From Diplolepis rosae (Eukaryota > Arthropoda > Insecta > Hymenoptera > Diplolepididae): 64,000 nt of DNA. The position numbers and the translations under genes are program-made. This document shows positions 53,071-63,839 of this stretch, piece by piece. Below the pieces are notes generated by a model that saw only the letters and a list, made by a program, of their open reading frames with translations, had not been told where the DNA came from and made no database searches. The stretch covers positions 1,364,001 through 1,428,000 of the forward strand of contig JAPYXD010000391.1 in assembly GCA_030998225.1 (NCBI GenBank), given 5' to 3'. Position 1 is the first letter of the stretch; each line of letters begins with the position of its first letter.

Positions 53071-54925
53071 TATCGAAATATCTTAGAAAAGATTGAAATA
53101 TACTAAAACATCTTTGAATCTCCTGATGTCGCTGAAATATATTGAAAAACCTAGAATTATTATAACAGTAGCCTGAAATATTCTGAAGTATTTGAAGTAT
53201 CTTGAAGTATGGGAAATTTCCTGAGAACACTGACATATATTGATATACTTTAAAATTTTCTAGTATATCTTGGAGTGTCTGGAAATATTCTGAAGGAAAC
53301 TACAATATCTCGAAATAACTTTAAATCTCCAAACGTCAATGGAATTTATTGAAATACTTGAAAGTATCCTGATTAACATCGGAATATCTTGAAATAGATT
53401 TAAATATCGTGAAGTATCTTGAAATTTTCTGATGTCGCTGAAATATATTAAAATACCTAAAAGTATCTTAAATTATATTAAAATATCTTGAAGTACAATA
53501 TAGCATTCATTAGTATAACAGTAGTTTAAAATATTCCGAAGTACATTAAAACTTCCTGGAGTATCTTAAAATATCTTGATGTCACTGATATGTATCGAAA
53601 TACCTTGAAGTATCCTAAATTAAATCGAAATATCTCAAAATACATTGAAACATTCTAAAGTATCTTTAAACATTCTGACGTATATAAAGGATATTAAAGT
53701 TTTTAAAATATTTTGAAGTACCAATAATATTTTAAAATATATTGAAATACTGCGAAGCAATATGAAAAATCGTGAAGTACATTGAAATAGTCTGAAGTAC
53801 TATGAAACATGTAAGAGTAAATAAAAAAATCCTAGAAAAACTTGAAATATCTTAATATATAAGTGGAATATTATGTAAATTTAAAATATCCTGGAGTATC
53901 TCAAAACATCATGAAGCAACTAAAATATAATAGAATGCGTTGGAGTATTCCAAATTACATCGAAATATCTTGAAGAATCTTCATGCGTTTTGGCGTATTT
54001 TAAGGATATTACAGTTTCAAAAATCTTCTATAGTATCCATAATATTTTTAAATCTCTTTAAATATTCTGAAGTATCTTAAAATATCCTAAAACATATTGC
54101 AGTACCCCGAAGTAATATAAAAAATCGTAAACTACATTAGAATAACCTGATGTAAGTTGGGATATCTTGAAGTATATTGAAAAATACTTAAAAAAACTCG
54201 AAATATCATAATCTAAGTGGAATATTCTGTGAATGTAAAATATTCTGGAGTATCTCAAAATATCCTAGTACCCTTGAAATATATTAAAATGCCTTGAAGT
54301 ATCCAAAATTATATTGAAATATCTTGGATTGCATTAAAACATTCTGACGTATATAAAGGATATTAAAGTTTTAAAAATCACCTATAGTACCCATAATATT
54401 TTAAAGTACCCTGTAGTATTCTGAAGTATCTTGATATATTCTAAAGTACATTGTAACACCCTGGAGTATTATGAAAAATCGTGAAGTACTTTATAACAAC
54501 CTGATGTAAGTTGGGATATCTTAAAGTACATTAACAATTTCTAGAGTAACTCGAAAGATCATAATGTTGGTCGAATATTCTGTGAATGTGAAACTTCCTG
54601 GAGTATCTCAAAATATCCTCATGTCATTGAAATATATTGAAATACCTTGAAGTATCGAAAATTGTATTGAGATATCTTGGAATACATTGACACACTCTGA
54701 TGTATTCAATGGATATTAAAATTTTAAAGATATCCTGAAGTACCCTAAATATTTTAAAGTCCCTTGTAATATTCTGAAGTATCTGAAAATATCCTAAAGT
54801 ACATTGTAATACCCCGAAGTAACATAAAAAACGTGAAGGACATTAAAATAACCTGAAGTATCTTGGAATATCTTAAAGTATTTGGAAATATCCTGCAGTA
54901 CCTTATAATATCTTTAACCAATAGA
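53071..54925 (+). repeat. Family T block right of mariner
   Basis: About 1.85 kb of decamers. Phrases such as 'tgatgtcgctgaaatatatt', 'catatataaaggatattaaag' and 'aatcgtgaagtacatt' recur several times, giving an irregular higher-order repeat that also matches the 45150 block. The minus frames 53236-53030 and 54258-54058 are by-products. Confidence 0.85.
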
Positions 54926-55040
54926 GTAAGTGTACACTTAAACTGTCGAGTTGTTAGCCCCTCGCTTTAAACTCTATTTTTCTTGGAATTCTGAAGATCT
55001 TCTCTCAAGATTCTCTAGGAATTTCTGCATAATTCCAATA
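54926..55040 (+). repeat. Array right-border segment, copy 2
   Basis: Matches 46487-46605: 'gtgtacacttaaactgtcgagttgttagcccct', 'gaattctgaagatcttctct' and 'agattctctaggaa'. Confidence 0.75.
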
Positions 55041-56339
55041 GACATTCCTTGGACGTTCTTAAATTTCTTATAAAAGAAAAGTTTGTTGTAGAAACTGAGA
55101 CAAAGTCAAACAATTTTATAAATATGTTACCAATTCGTTCTTAAAATACAGAAAATATTCTATAATATTTTGAGTTGAGATTCGAAGAGATTAAAAGAAT
55201 GCATGTCATGCAAAGAGAAACTCAAAGGATTCATTCGACTGATATTTTTAATTACTCACAACGCGTTGATGGTTCTGCATAGATAAAAGAGCGCATGACC
55301 CGGAAATGCAAATGTTTAGTCATATTTACATAAACATAACGTTAATCTTTACAAATTACAAGCAAGTTTTTAAATTGTTATCATGCAGACCATTTTATTT
55401 CATTTTCTCAAATAAATATAAATCTTCTTGCAGCTATTGAAAAACAAGGCATTTCATAAATTAGCAGATATCCTGATTCTAATTACCAAATTTAATATTT
55501 AATTTATTCCATTTTCAAATTAATATCCCTACATTTCCGTCTCGATTTTATAATTAAAATCCTAAGCAAATTTTGATAAAAATTGGAAAATAGGGTAAAA
55601 ATCGCTTTTTAGTAAAAAATGAAGTAAAAAAGAAGTTTCAATCGTGTTAATGTCGACAGCAAAGAGTTTAATCAAGTTGTGATAAAAGTCGAGAGTGAAA
55701 GAATGAATCGTTATTCGTTCTTTTGAATTGTGAAAGAGAAATTGTTCAGAGTGAGTTGAATGAGTGCAGGTGTACTGGAATGGGTTATAGTTTGCAGACT
55801 ATAGCCTATAGATATAGGAGTCTCTAGAATCTAGATTCTAGGTTCTTCAGACGAATCCGGTTAGTGAAGGTAGTGTAGGTCACGTGCAACCACCGAGTAC
55901 TAATGGGGTGTCATAGACGTCCTTTCTATTGTCACCGTCCTAGTACAATCCAATAAATGATGGTTAAGTGGTAATTTGATTTCACTATCTGTAATGAACC
56001 TATTAACTATTTTCACTCAGAAAAAAGTTTTTTATATTCAAAGAACATTTTGTCATATTAAACAAATGCATTCGTATGAAGTCAAAAAATCATTTCTTCG
56101 ATTACAACAGATTTGTTGGTTGACCTTATTTCCATTAAAAGTAATATTTGCTGTTTCAAAAAACCACTTTAGTTGAATTAAACATTGATTTTAAATGTAT
56201 ACATTCTGTATCATAATATTCATAACTTTAAATAAAATTAAGATATCTTGAAACTTTTTTTTGAATTGTAGTGCAACTCCACTATGTCGGACGAAAATTC
56301 AAAAATTGTCTGATATATTTTAGTACTTTTGATTACAAA
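55041..56339. other. No gene recognised
   Basis: Single-copy-like. The frame 55976-56176 is unrecognised. 55740-55920 has balanced composition. Confidence 0.35.
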
Positions 56340-56765
56340 TACAAAATCAAAGTTTAAACTTTAGGATTCAATATATATTGGATCCGCCATTTTGAACTTT
56401 GAAAATTTTGGTTTGGAATTGAAGTCAGCACCATCAAAAACCCCCCGGTATTAATTCTCGTTTAATTCAAACTATTGTTTACAATTTTTGTCCACTATAT
56501 TTGTTCCAACATCTTGAATTTCAGAATTTTGTATGCAAATTTGAAGTAAATACTCTCCAAAACCCCCGAGTACTAATTTTCATTGAAATCAGACTTTTTT
56601 ATAATTTCGATTCGCCATATTGTGTTCACTATTTTGAATTTTGAAAATTTAAAATCGAACTATTTTTCAAAATTTTGGAATTTTAACTCCAGATTAGAAA
56701 TCGGCGCATCCAAAAACCTCTAGAAACGAGGAATGAGCAAATTCGAATCGCCAGAAATGATTTAG
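56340..56765 (+). repeat. Family U: about 120-bp tandem repeat
   Basis: Three to four diverged units sharing the order 'ccgccattttgaactttgaaaattt', 'ttgaagtcagcac-atcaaaaaccccc', 'gtattaattctcgtttaattcaaac'. Units begin near 56384, 56500 and 56610. Non-coding. Confidence 0.65.
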
Positions 56766-57060
56766 CCACGAAAGGGTTAAAATTCATTATTTTTAAAAAT
56801 CAAACTTTTACCACAAAATCTATGAAAAAATTTTTACTTAAAATTTTTCCAATTTAAATATAAATTGTTTCTTAGTTTAAAGGAATTCCTGATATTCATA
56901 AATATTTCAATAACGTGACCATAAATACAATAATTATTGGAATATTGGGAAAAATATTGGAATATGATTTAATGAAGAATTTCTGTATTTTTGAATGGGT
57001 GTAATTTTTACTGCTAAATGTGCTTAGAGGTCGGTTACGTATTTGTTTATTCGACTCCTA
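56766..57060. other. No feature recognised
   Basis: AT-rich. Confidence 0.3.
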
Positions 57061-57062
57061 CC

Positions 57063-57302
57063 TCAAGGGAATGATCCAAGAGAGAGGTAATTATTTAAAA
57101 CTCTGGTCGTTTTTACCAGTCGCGAATTACATTTTTCTACGACCAGTTGGGGTATTGTAACCGCGTAAGCGCCGCAGATGGTTTTATTCTGCCTCACAAC
57201 TTCATTTTGCTTGGCCATTAATAAAAATCCAATAATGGCTTGTGCTGTTCGAAACGAAGGGTTCTTTATACGTTCAACATGTTTCCTGTGATACGTGTAC
57301 AC
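57063..57302 (-). CDS. Unrecognised 79-codon frame in a single-copy-like island
   Basis: The product has mixed composition (Val, Ala, Thr, Gln, Cys well represented; a TICGAYAVTIPQLVVEK segment) and the DNA has a higher G+C content than its surroundings. It matches no repeat in the window. I recognise no domain and no family. It could be an exon fragment or a conserved non-coding element. Confidence 0.2.
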   Translation of the reverse strand: MYTYHRKHVERIKNPSFRTAQAIIGFLLMAKQNEVVRQNKTICGAYAVTIPQLVVEKCNSRLVKTTRVLNNYLSLGSFP

Positions 57303-57846
57303 ACTAGGTGATCACTGTAATTTTCACTCTTTAAAAACATGTCAGGCATACAATCAGAGTTTAAGAAACAGTATTTTTCAACAACTTTCAATAAGCACTC
57401 AGTATTTGCTAATATAAATTTAATTTGATATCAGAAAAGTTTAATCAGGGAAAATTCCAATATGAGACACATTGACGATTTTAAAACTTTTCTGCATGAT
57501 CTGCAACTTTTACTTGGAAGCTTTCACGTCTAAACTTTCCATTATCACATAGAGAAATATAGTTCGAGAAACTTTACTTAACTTTCGAGCAAAGCTGGGA
57601 TATATGAGCAGGTTGGAGACTATTGTAATCATTTGTTAATGTACATTTTCAAACTTTACTCTAGATTTTTAAAGTTTACCGAACTGTGATGCATTATTTA
57701 ACATTTGATATATATTATTCAACTGCTGTATTTTTTAATTTGTAATTTCTTTAAAGATTCAAAATTTTTCAAGTCTTTGCAAACTTGTTGATTCCCATTT
57801 TTTAATTTTTCAAAATCGAAAATTTGAAACGTAGGAAATGATAAAG
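57303..57846. other. No feature recognised
   Basis: AT-rich DNA with no frame. Confidence 0.3.
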
Positions 57847-58120
57847 AAAAATATTTTTTGTCCGCCGCACACCAAAAGTTAGCCTTGTCGGTGTCGTTTT
57901 GCGTGCGGAAAGTTGATTTCCCCGCACTAGTGCGGAAAAATTTTAAGCGTCTCGAAAATTAAAATAAACATAAAATTTTACTGCACTAGTGCGGGAAAAT
58001 CAACTTTCCGTACGCAAAACGACACCGACAAGGCTCATTTTCGGTGTACGGCGGACAAAAAGCGACTCGCTCTTGCGTTAAAATACGCCTTTCCGCACTT
58101 GATACGAAATATACTATTAC
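57847..58120. mobile_element. Family R palindromic element, copy 2
   Basis: The arms of about 85-100 bp are nearly exact inverted complements. Left: TTTTTGTCCGCCGCACACC, 'gttagccttgtcggtgtcgttttgcg', 'cggaaagttgatttccccgcactagtgcgg'. Right: 'ctgcactagtgcgggaaaatcaactttccg', 'cgcaaaacgacaccgacaaggct', 'gtacggcggacaaaaa' (ending at about 58061). A conserved tail 'ttaaaatacgcctttccgcact' follows, as in copy 1. The arms are rich in CG dinucleotides. Non-coding. Confidence 0.8.
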
Positions 58121-59225
58121 CATACTTGTAGTTGTTATGATACAGGTGGTAAATAGGGTATTACTAAGATTACTATCATGTATTGTAATTTGTACAATAC
58201 AGATAAGCCTAACAATATTCACGTACTATCTACATGGCACTGAATATAATACGTATGTGAAGTAGTGCAATGTTTTGTTTTTCGAATAGAAATAAGCATC
58301 TTGATAGTAAAGTTTTAGTATGTTTTTCTTTCTGCGTTTATACTATAAATTTGAAAATAAGAATAAGATATTGTTCTCGAACATTACTTTGATGATGTAT
58401 GGTAGATGAAATTGATAGATTTTGCCTATGAGCGAATAATCAATGAAAATGCTTACTAAAGCATAAACAGTGAACGACTTTTCCTGATTTAAATCAAGTT
58501 TTATATTCAGGTTTAGATTTTTGATACTTTATACGAAACACTATCATCAAATGTATTTTGAATTTAAGTCACAGCTGAAAGCTGTGGAAAGAAAGCACTC
58601 AAAGTCTATTACGGATACTTGATGTTATCAACGGAAAACACCATATATGTGTGTAGTTTTAATACGTAGACACTGATAAAGAGTGAACAACGTATGTATG
58701 CATCGCTTGATTTATTCATCTCAGATAACAGAATGTGTGTATCGATTGTCCTGTGACCCTGTTCGCAGAGAACATACGGCTATATTGGTTTCGTATATGC
58801 GATTTAGAAACCCTACATAAGCGGCATAAAAATGAGTTTATATGCACACTAACGTACTTATATGTATATATATATATATGATAGTTCAGCTGAACTGCCT
58901 TTATGATTTACCAACTCACCAACGTTGAAACTGCTGACAAACTGTCGGCCAAGTTTTGCAAAATTATGATGTGCGCTGGGAATCCTAAACCAGAGAATAC
59001 TGCACCAAAAGCAAATTGCGATCTATTTTATCTGATTTAATTAACAAACAAACGTCAGCTTCTCGTTATTGTTCCAGGCTAATTACCTTTGTTTGTTTTT
59101 CGCGGTGAAATTCTCTAAAATTCCGAATTCGAAAAAAGTTTTGTTTTGGAAAAATGTGATGTGTAAATTAAAATGTTCTGAAAAAATTGAAAATAAAGGT
59201 GATCTAAGGGTTGACAACAAGTGAA
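58121..59225. other. No gene recognised; short dispersed repeat inside
   Basis: 58262-58330 ('tagtgcaatgttttgttttt...aataagcatcttgatagtaaa') recurs at 62357-62420. Two opposed frames at 57986-58265 derive partly from family R. A TA run is at 58864-58880. Confidence 0.35.
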
Positions 59226-59490
59226 GCAAAGTATATTTGCTAAAACATTCTGAAATACCTGAAAATATCCTAAAACACCTTGGCATATACTGAAATACAT
59301 TGGAATATCGTAAAGTATCTTCAAATATCTAGGAATCTTAAAGTACTTTTAAATATTTTTAAATCGCTGCAATATCTTGAAATATCCTGAAGTACCATGA
59401 AATATCCTAAAGTATCATGGAATATCTTTAAGTTTTTCGGAATGTCTTTAAATACCATGAAATATCTCAAAGTAAGTTGTACAATAAAAT
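59226..59490 (+). repeat. Family T block
   Basis: Decamers 'attctgaaatacctgaaaat' to 'taccatgaaatatctcaaagta'. The minus frames 59286-59083 and 59324-59115 are by-products. Confidence 0.75.
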
Positions 59491-59760
59491 TTATTCTTCA
59501 GATATGATTGATATTAATTAGTAAATATATACGATTAGATGAATATAAATGAACTAACAGAAAAATTGTCAAGGAAATCAAGAGCAGTTTTATTATAATA
59601 TTTAGTACTGATGAAGGAACTTTATAATATGAAAACTATAATATAAATTATTTATTCAGTTAGCTCCACATCATCCGAACACTTGATAAAAGTATTCATG
59701 AGCAAAAACACAGATGTTTATAATTATAATATCTTAATGTACCATGAAATATCCTAAAGT
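59491..59760. other. No feature recognised
   Basis: AT-rich; a few decamers of family T at 59730-59763. Confidence 0.3.
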
Positions 59761-59764
59761 ATGT

Positions 59765-60215
59765 TAAGGGGCACAACTAGTTTGACTGCCTGAAAAACAG
59801 GTGATTTTTGTGAATTTTTTTTTTTTTTAAAGTTCCGCCATTGCTGTAGTGATTGTCGCCTTCACAGTGCCTGAAATAAAAAAAACGAAAAATTTAATTA
59901 AACTAGAATATATTTCCTATACAATGACCCTCGAGTGTAAAAAAAAATTAAAATGCAACAAAATGGCGGAGTTTTGAAAAAAAAAAAATTTTGCTCAAAA
60001 ATCTGATGGTTTTTGGCGTGGCAAAATAATATTTTTCATCCAATCATAAAACTGGAGGGTCATTGTATGGAAGAAAAAATACACAATAAGCTAAAAAAAG
60101 ACGCAAGTCGATCGGATCATTTGTTATCGAGTTACAGCTGCAGCAAATTTGAAAAATGTAGTTTTGAAAAAAAAAGCGTTTAAAGATAAAAGTACTGATT
60201 TCATTGTTATAAATT
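59765..60215 (+). repeat. Family S: unclassified repeat-like block
   Basis: Starts 'aaggggcacaactagtttgac'. Contains an inverted pair 'tatacaatgaccctcgag' (59919) and 'ggagggtcattgtatgg' (60054), and 'ccgccattgctgta' with 'aaatggcggag'. A+T-rich with A and T runs. The design suggests an old foldback element; there is no second copy in this window. Confidence 0.4.
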
Positions 60216-60455
60216 TTTAAGTATCATACCTAGAGCTAATCTGCTATTCCAGGCCCATGCAATTCACCTTCCTTTTCTTCGAAAAGCGCCTGCTCAACTC
60301 TTAATAAATAACGATGTTTGACGCGTTAAAACCATTTTTAACTAATTTTAACTATCGTAATTATTGTTTTTGTTTCTCATTTATGAGTTATTGGTATCAT
60401 AAGATATTTGTGTTTTTAATGGTTTTCTGTGTTTCTTCTCTTTTAATAAAGTATA
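60216..60455. other. No gene recognised
   Basis: Upstream flank of the hammerhead-like motif. The frame 60314-60502 runs through the motif and is not convincing as a protein. Confidence 0.3.
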
Positions 60456-60497
60456 AGCCTGATGAGGTTGGCGAACCCATGCCAACGAAACGTCGCT
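60456..60497 (+). ncRNA. Hammerhead ribozyme-like motif (minimal type), copy 1
   Basis: In order: stem I 5' strand AGC (60456-60458); core CTGATGA (60459-60465); one unpaired G (60466); stem II GTTGGC/GCCAAC (60467-60472 with 60481-60486), six Watson-Crick pairs closed by an 8-nt loop; GAAA (60487-60490); C (60491); G-T-C (60492-60494), with AC/GT forming a two-pair stem III and C as predicted cleavage-site base; stem I 3' strand GCT (60495-60497). All invariant core positions are present. Minimal hammerheads of this form occur in Penelope-like elements and retrozymes, where they cleave tandem transcripts, probably as dimers. The one extra G at stem II also occurs in copy 2 (13473-13512). No reverse transcriptase lies nearby. 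Confidence 0.6.
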
Positions 60498-60625
60498 CTT
60501 GACAACGTAACATCTCGTCTTCCTTTTTTTCTTTTTACCCTTACTGATCGCTACAAATCTTTCTAAGAATCAACCATGGAGGGTAATATCACTAATTAAA
60601 AAAAAAATATATATATATATATATA

Positions 60626-60900
60626 CACTGTTAAAATTTTTTGTGATTTCACAATACTTCAATGGAGGTTTATTACCAAAACGTAATGTAAAATAACAAT
60701 CGATGTATTGTACAGGGAAATCACAATACTTAGAATGTAATTCTTCAGAATTACAATACAACTTTTGTAATGCCGCTTTGGAACAGCGCCACCATCGTTT
60801 GTAAATTTACAATACATCATGTATTGTAAAATTACATTGCGTTTTGGTAATAAACTTCCATTACACTATTGTAAAATCACAACAGAAATTTTTTACAGTG
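60626..60900. mobile_element. MITE with CACTG ends and about 90-bp inverted repeats
   Basis: 275 bp, CACTGTTAAAATTTTTTGTG to the complementary end '...gaaattttttacagtg', with TA on both sides. Inner arm phrases 'ggaggtttattaccaaaacg' and 'cgttttggtaataaacttcc' pair. The centre is iterated TTGTAAA/TTTACAA palindromes plus 'gccgctttggaacagcgccacc'. The left side abuts a TA dinucleotide run, so the target duplication is hard to delimit. Non-coding. Confidence 0.8.
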
Positions 60901-60909
60901 TATATGTAT

Positions 60910-61450
60910 ATTTTAGTTCTTAGGAATATCTTGAAGTACCATGAAATATCCTTAAGTGCCTTGGAATATCGTGAAGTACTTCAAATTATTTTTAAGTATC
61001 TTGAAGTATGTGTAATATCTTCAAGCATCTTAAAATATTCTGCAAACGCTGAAGCATCAATCATTACTAAACTATCTTGAAATTTCCTAAAGTATCATGC
61101 AATATCTTTGGGTTCTTCGGAATATATTGATATACCATGAAATATCGTAGAGTACGTTGAAATACCTATGAGTTATTCGGAGTATCTTGAAATACCATGA
61201 AATGCGCATGAAAGTGCCTTGGAATATCTGAAGTACTTTAAAATATTTTTAAGTATCATGAAGTATGTGTAATATCCCAAAATCACTAAAATATCAATAA
61301 CTACTGAAGTATCTTAAATATCCTGAATTATCATGAAATATTTAAATGTTCTTCGAAATATATTAATGCACATCATGAAATATCTGAAAATGTCTTGGAA
61401 TATCTTAAAGTATTATGATATATCCCGAAGTCATTAAAAATATTCTGAAG
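60910..61450 (+). repeat. Family T block
   Basis: Decamers 'aggaatatcttgaagtacca' to 'attctgaagtc', degenerate. Units of the 'taccatgaaatatcct' type are typical of the blocks to the right of 59000. Confidence 0.75.
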
Positions 61451-62535
61451 TCAGAAGCAGGTTTTCACTTTATCAGTCAATTCGACAACTCTTGGGAGAA
61501 ATTAATCCCCCAATCTTTCATTTCTTAAATAGTGTACTCGAATTTTCCAAATTTACAAACTATTTATTTATTTCACGAAGTCCATTGCCCTCTTATTTTT
61601 CTAATTCGACACAGCACAATTATTTTTAATTGTATAATTTCAGGATCTGCATCATTTTTATTCAAGTAACAGAAAAATAAATTGTTCACAGGCGGAAAGG
61701 ACAACCTTTACTCAAATGCACTTTTATAAATATGTTGATTTTATGAGAGATATTACAAACTATCTAATAATTCCCCTAACGATTGCCTTGAATCCAAGAA
61801 AGACTCTTTTCCTCAATACTGAATGATTCAACGAATGCCTGTCTGGTGGCAGTAATGACCCTTTGCTGGGAATCTACTTTATTCCACGCACGTCTGCTGT
61901 GCAGTCACGCGAAGCTTTTGCCAAGCCAATGCCAGTTCGCTGTATCTAGCATTGAGTATAATAGCCTACGTATACGAGTTGAATTCCTCCTCGACATTCA
62001 ATCTCTATTGACGAAAAATCTACCACAAATTGAAGATCAAATAGCATGGAAGGATAACTGATTTTCGTTTTTTTTCTGACATATTGAAGCTTTGTGTTTG
62101 ATAGAATGTCTCAGGACTGCTGAATGTAACAACAACAACAGAAATAATGTAGGCTGAAGTTCAAGACGCCTACTATGATGAATTTGTATATGAATTTTAA
62201 TATACATCGAAGTGCCAATAAAGTAGAATATTCCCTAGATTCATTGATAACTGATGAATCATTAATAAATGAAAACATAAGTGGCCTTTCCAGTTTTTTT
62301 TTTCTTTTTCATGTTTACTTATGTTTCCATCTATTAAAATACCGGTAACATCAATTAGTGCAATATTTTGTATTTCAAATAAAGATAAGCATTTGGATGG
62401 TAAATTTTAATATATTTTTACAAATATCATACAGAAATATTAAAAACAGTGGATGTTTAAAAAAACATTTCCTCGTGAGATGCACGTACTTTCGTGTTTA
62501 ATGTAGTATGTAATTAATTAATCAAATTAATTATC
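61451..62535. other. No gene recognised
   Basis: Single-copy-like DNA with two short dispersed pieces: a family E fragment at 62188-62245 ('gaattttaatatacatcgaagtgc...aatattcc') and the 58262-type repeat at 62357-62420. The frame 61846-62061 is unrecognised. Confidence 0.35.
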
Positions 62536-62539
62536 CTGA

Positions 62540-63810
62540 ACAACCTTGACAAATTCTGAAGCATCTTTAAATATCCTGAAATAACTGAAATATCAATAAT
62601 TGCTGAATTATTTTAGAATATCTTGAAGTACCATGAAATATCCTAAAGTGCGTCAAAATATTATTTAGTTTTCCGGGACATCTTGAAATACCATAAAATA
62701 TCTTGAAGTTACTTGGCTTGAAGTTCATTCATTGATCAAATATCCTGAAGTACTTCGTAATGTTTTGAAGTATATTCAAGGATGTGAAATATCCTGAAGT
62801 AACTTGAAAAATTTTGAAGTATTTAAAAATATCTTGAAATTACTGAAATATCAATAATTCCTAAAGTATTTTTGAATATCCTGAAGTGCCATCAAATATC
62901 TTAAAGTATCATGCAATTTCTTCGAGTTTTTAAGAATTTTTTAACTTACCATGAAATTTTAAGTTCATTTATTGAATAAATATCCTGAAGTACTCCGAAA
63001 TATTTTGAATTATCTTAAAATATCTTGAAATCACTGAAATATTTTGTAAAATTCCAAAGCACCTTGAAATATTTTAAAGTACTGGATTATATTGTATCAT
63101 ATGAAATATCTATAATCATCTCAAATTATTCAAAAATAACTGAAATATCAATAATTCCGTGAAGTATTTTTGAATATCCTGAAGTACCATAAAATATCTT
63201 GAAGTATCATGGAAATTCTTCTAGTTTTTCGGAATATCTCACCTTACTATGAAATTTGAAGTTCATTTATTGATTAAATATTCTGAAGTACTTAGAAATA
63301 TTTTAAAGTATCTTAAAATATTTTGAAATCATTGAAATATTTTGTAAAATCCCAAAGCACCTTGAAATATTCCAAAGTATTGGAGTATATTTAACCATAT
63401 CTTTAAGCAGCTCAAAATATCCTAAAATTACTGAATTATCAATAATTCCTGAAGTATTTTTGAATATCCTTAAGTACCATGAAATATCTTAAAGTATCAT
63501 GGGATTTCTTCGAGTTTTTCGGAATATCTCAACTTACCATGAAATTTAAAGTTCATTTATTGATTAAATACCTTGAAGTACTTCGAAATATTTTGAAGTA
63601 TCTTAAAATATCTTGAAGTCACTGAAATATTTCGTAAAATGCCAAAGTACCTTGAAATATTTTAAAGTATTGGAGTATATTGAATAAAAGTGAAATATCT
63701 TTAAACATCTCAGAATATCCTGAAATCACTGAAATATCAGAATATCTTTGTTTTTCTCGAAATATGTTAAAGTTCTATGAAATATCCTAAAGTACGTTGA
63801 AAATATAAAG
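62540..63810 (+). repeat. Family T block, last in the window
   Basis: Decamer array with a clear higher-order repeat: 'gaaattt-aagttcatttattgattaaatat' recurs at about 62943, 63248 and 63540, and 'tcaataattcctgaagtatttttgaatatcc' near 62850, 63149 and 63433, a period of about 290-305 bp. Confidence 0.85.
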
Positions 63811-63839
63811 TTTATAGGCTAAGGTAACTAACTTTTCAA

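Noticed and set aside
60314..60502. 62-codon frame ending over the hammerhead motif as a protein
   Set aside because: Hydrophobic AT-driven composition upstream, and the last 20 codons are the ribozyme-like RNA structure.
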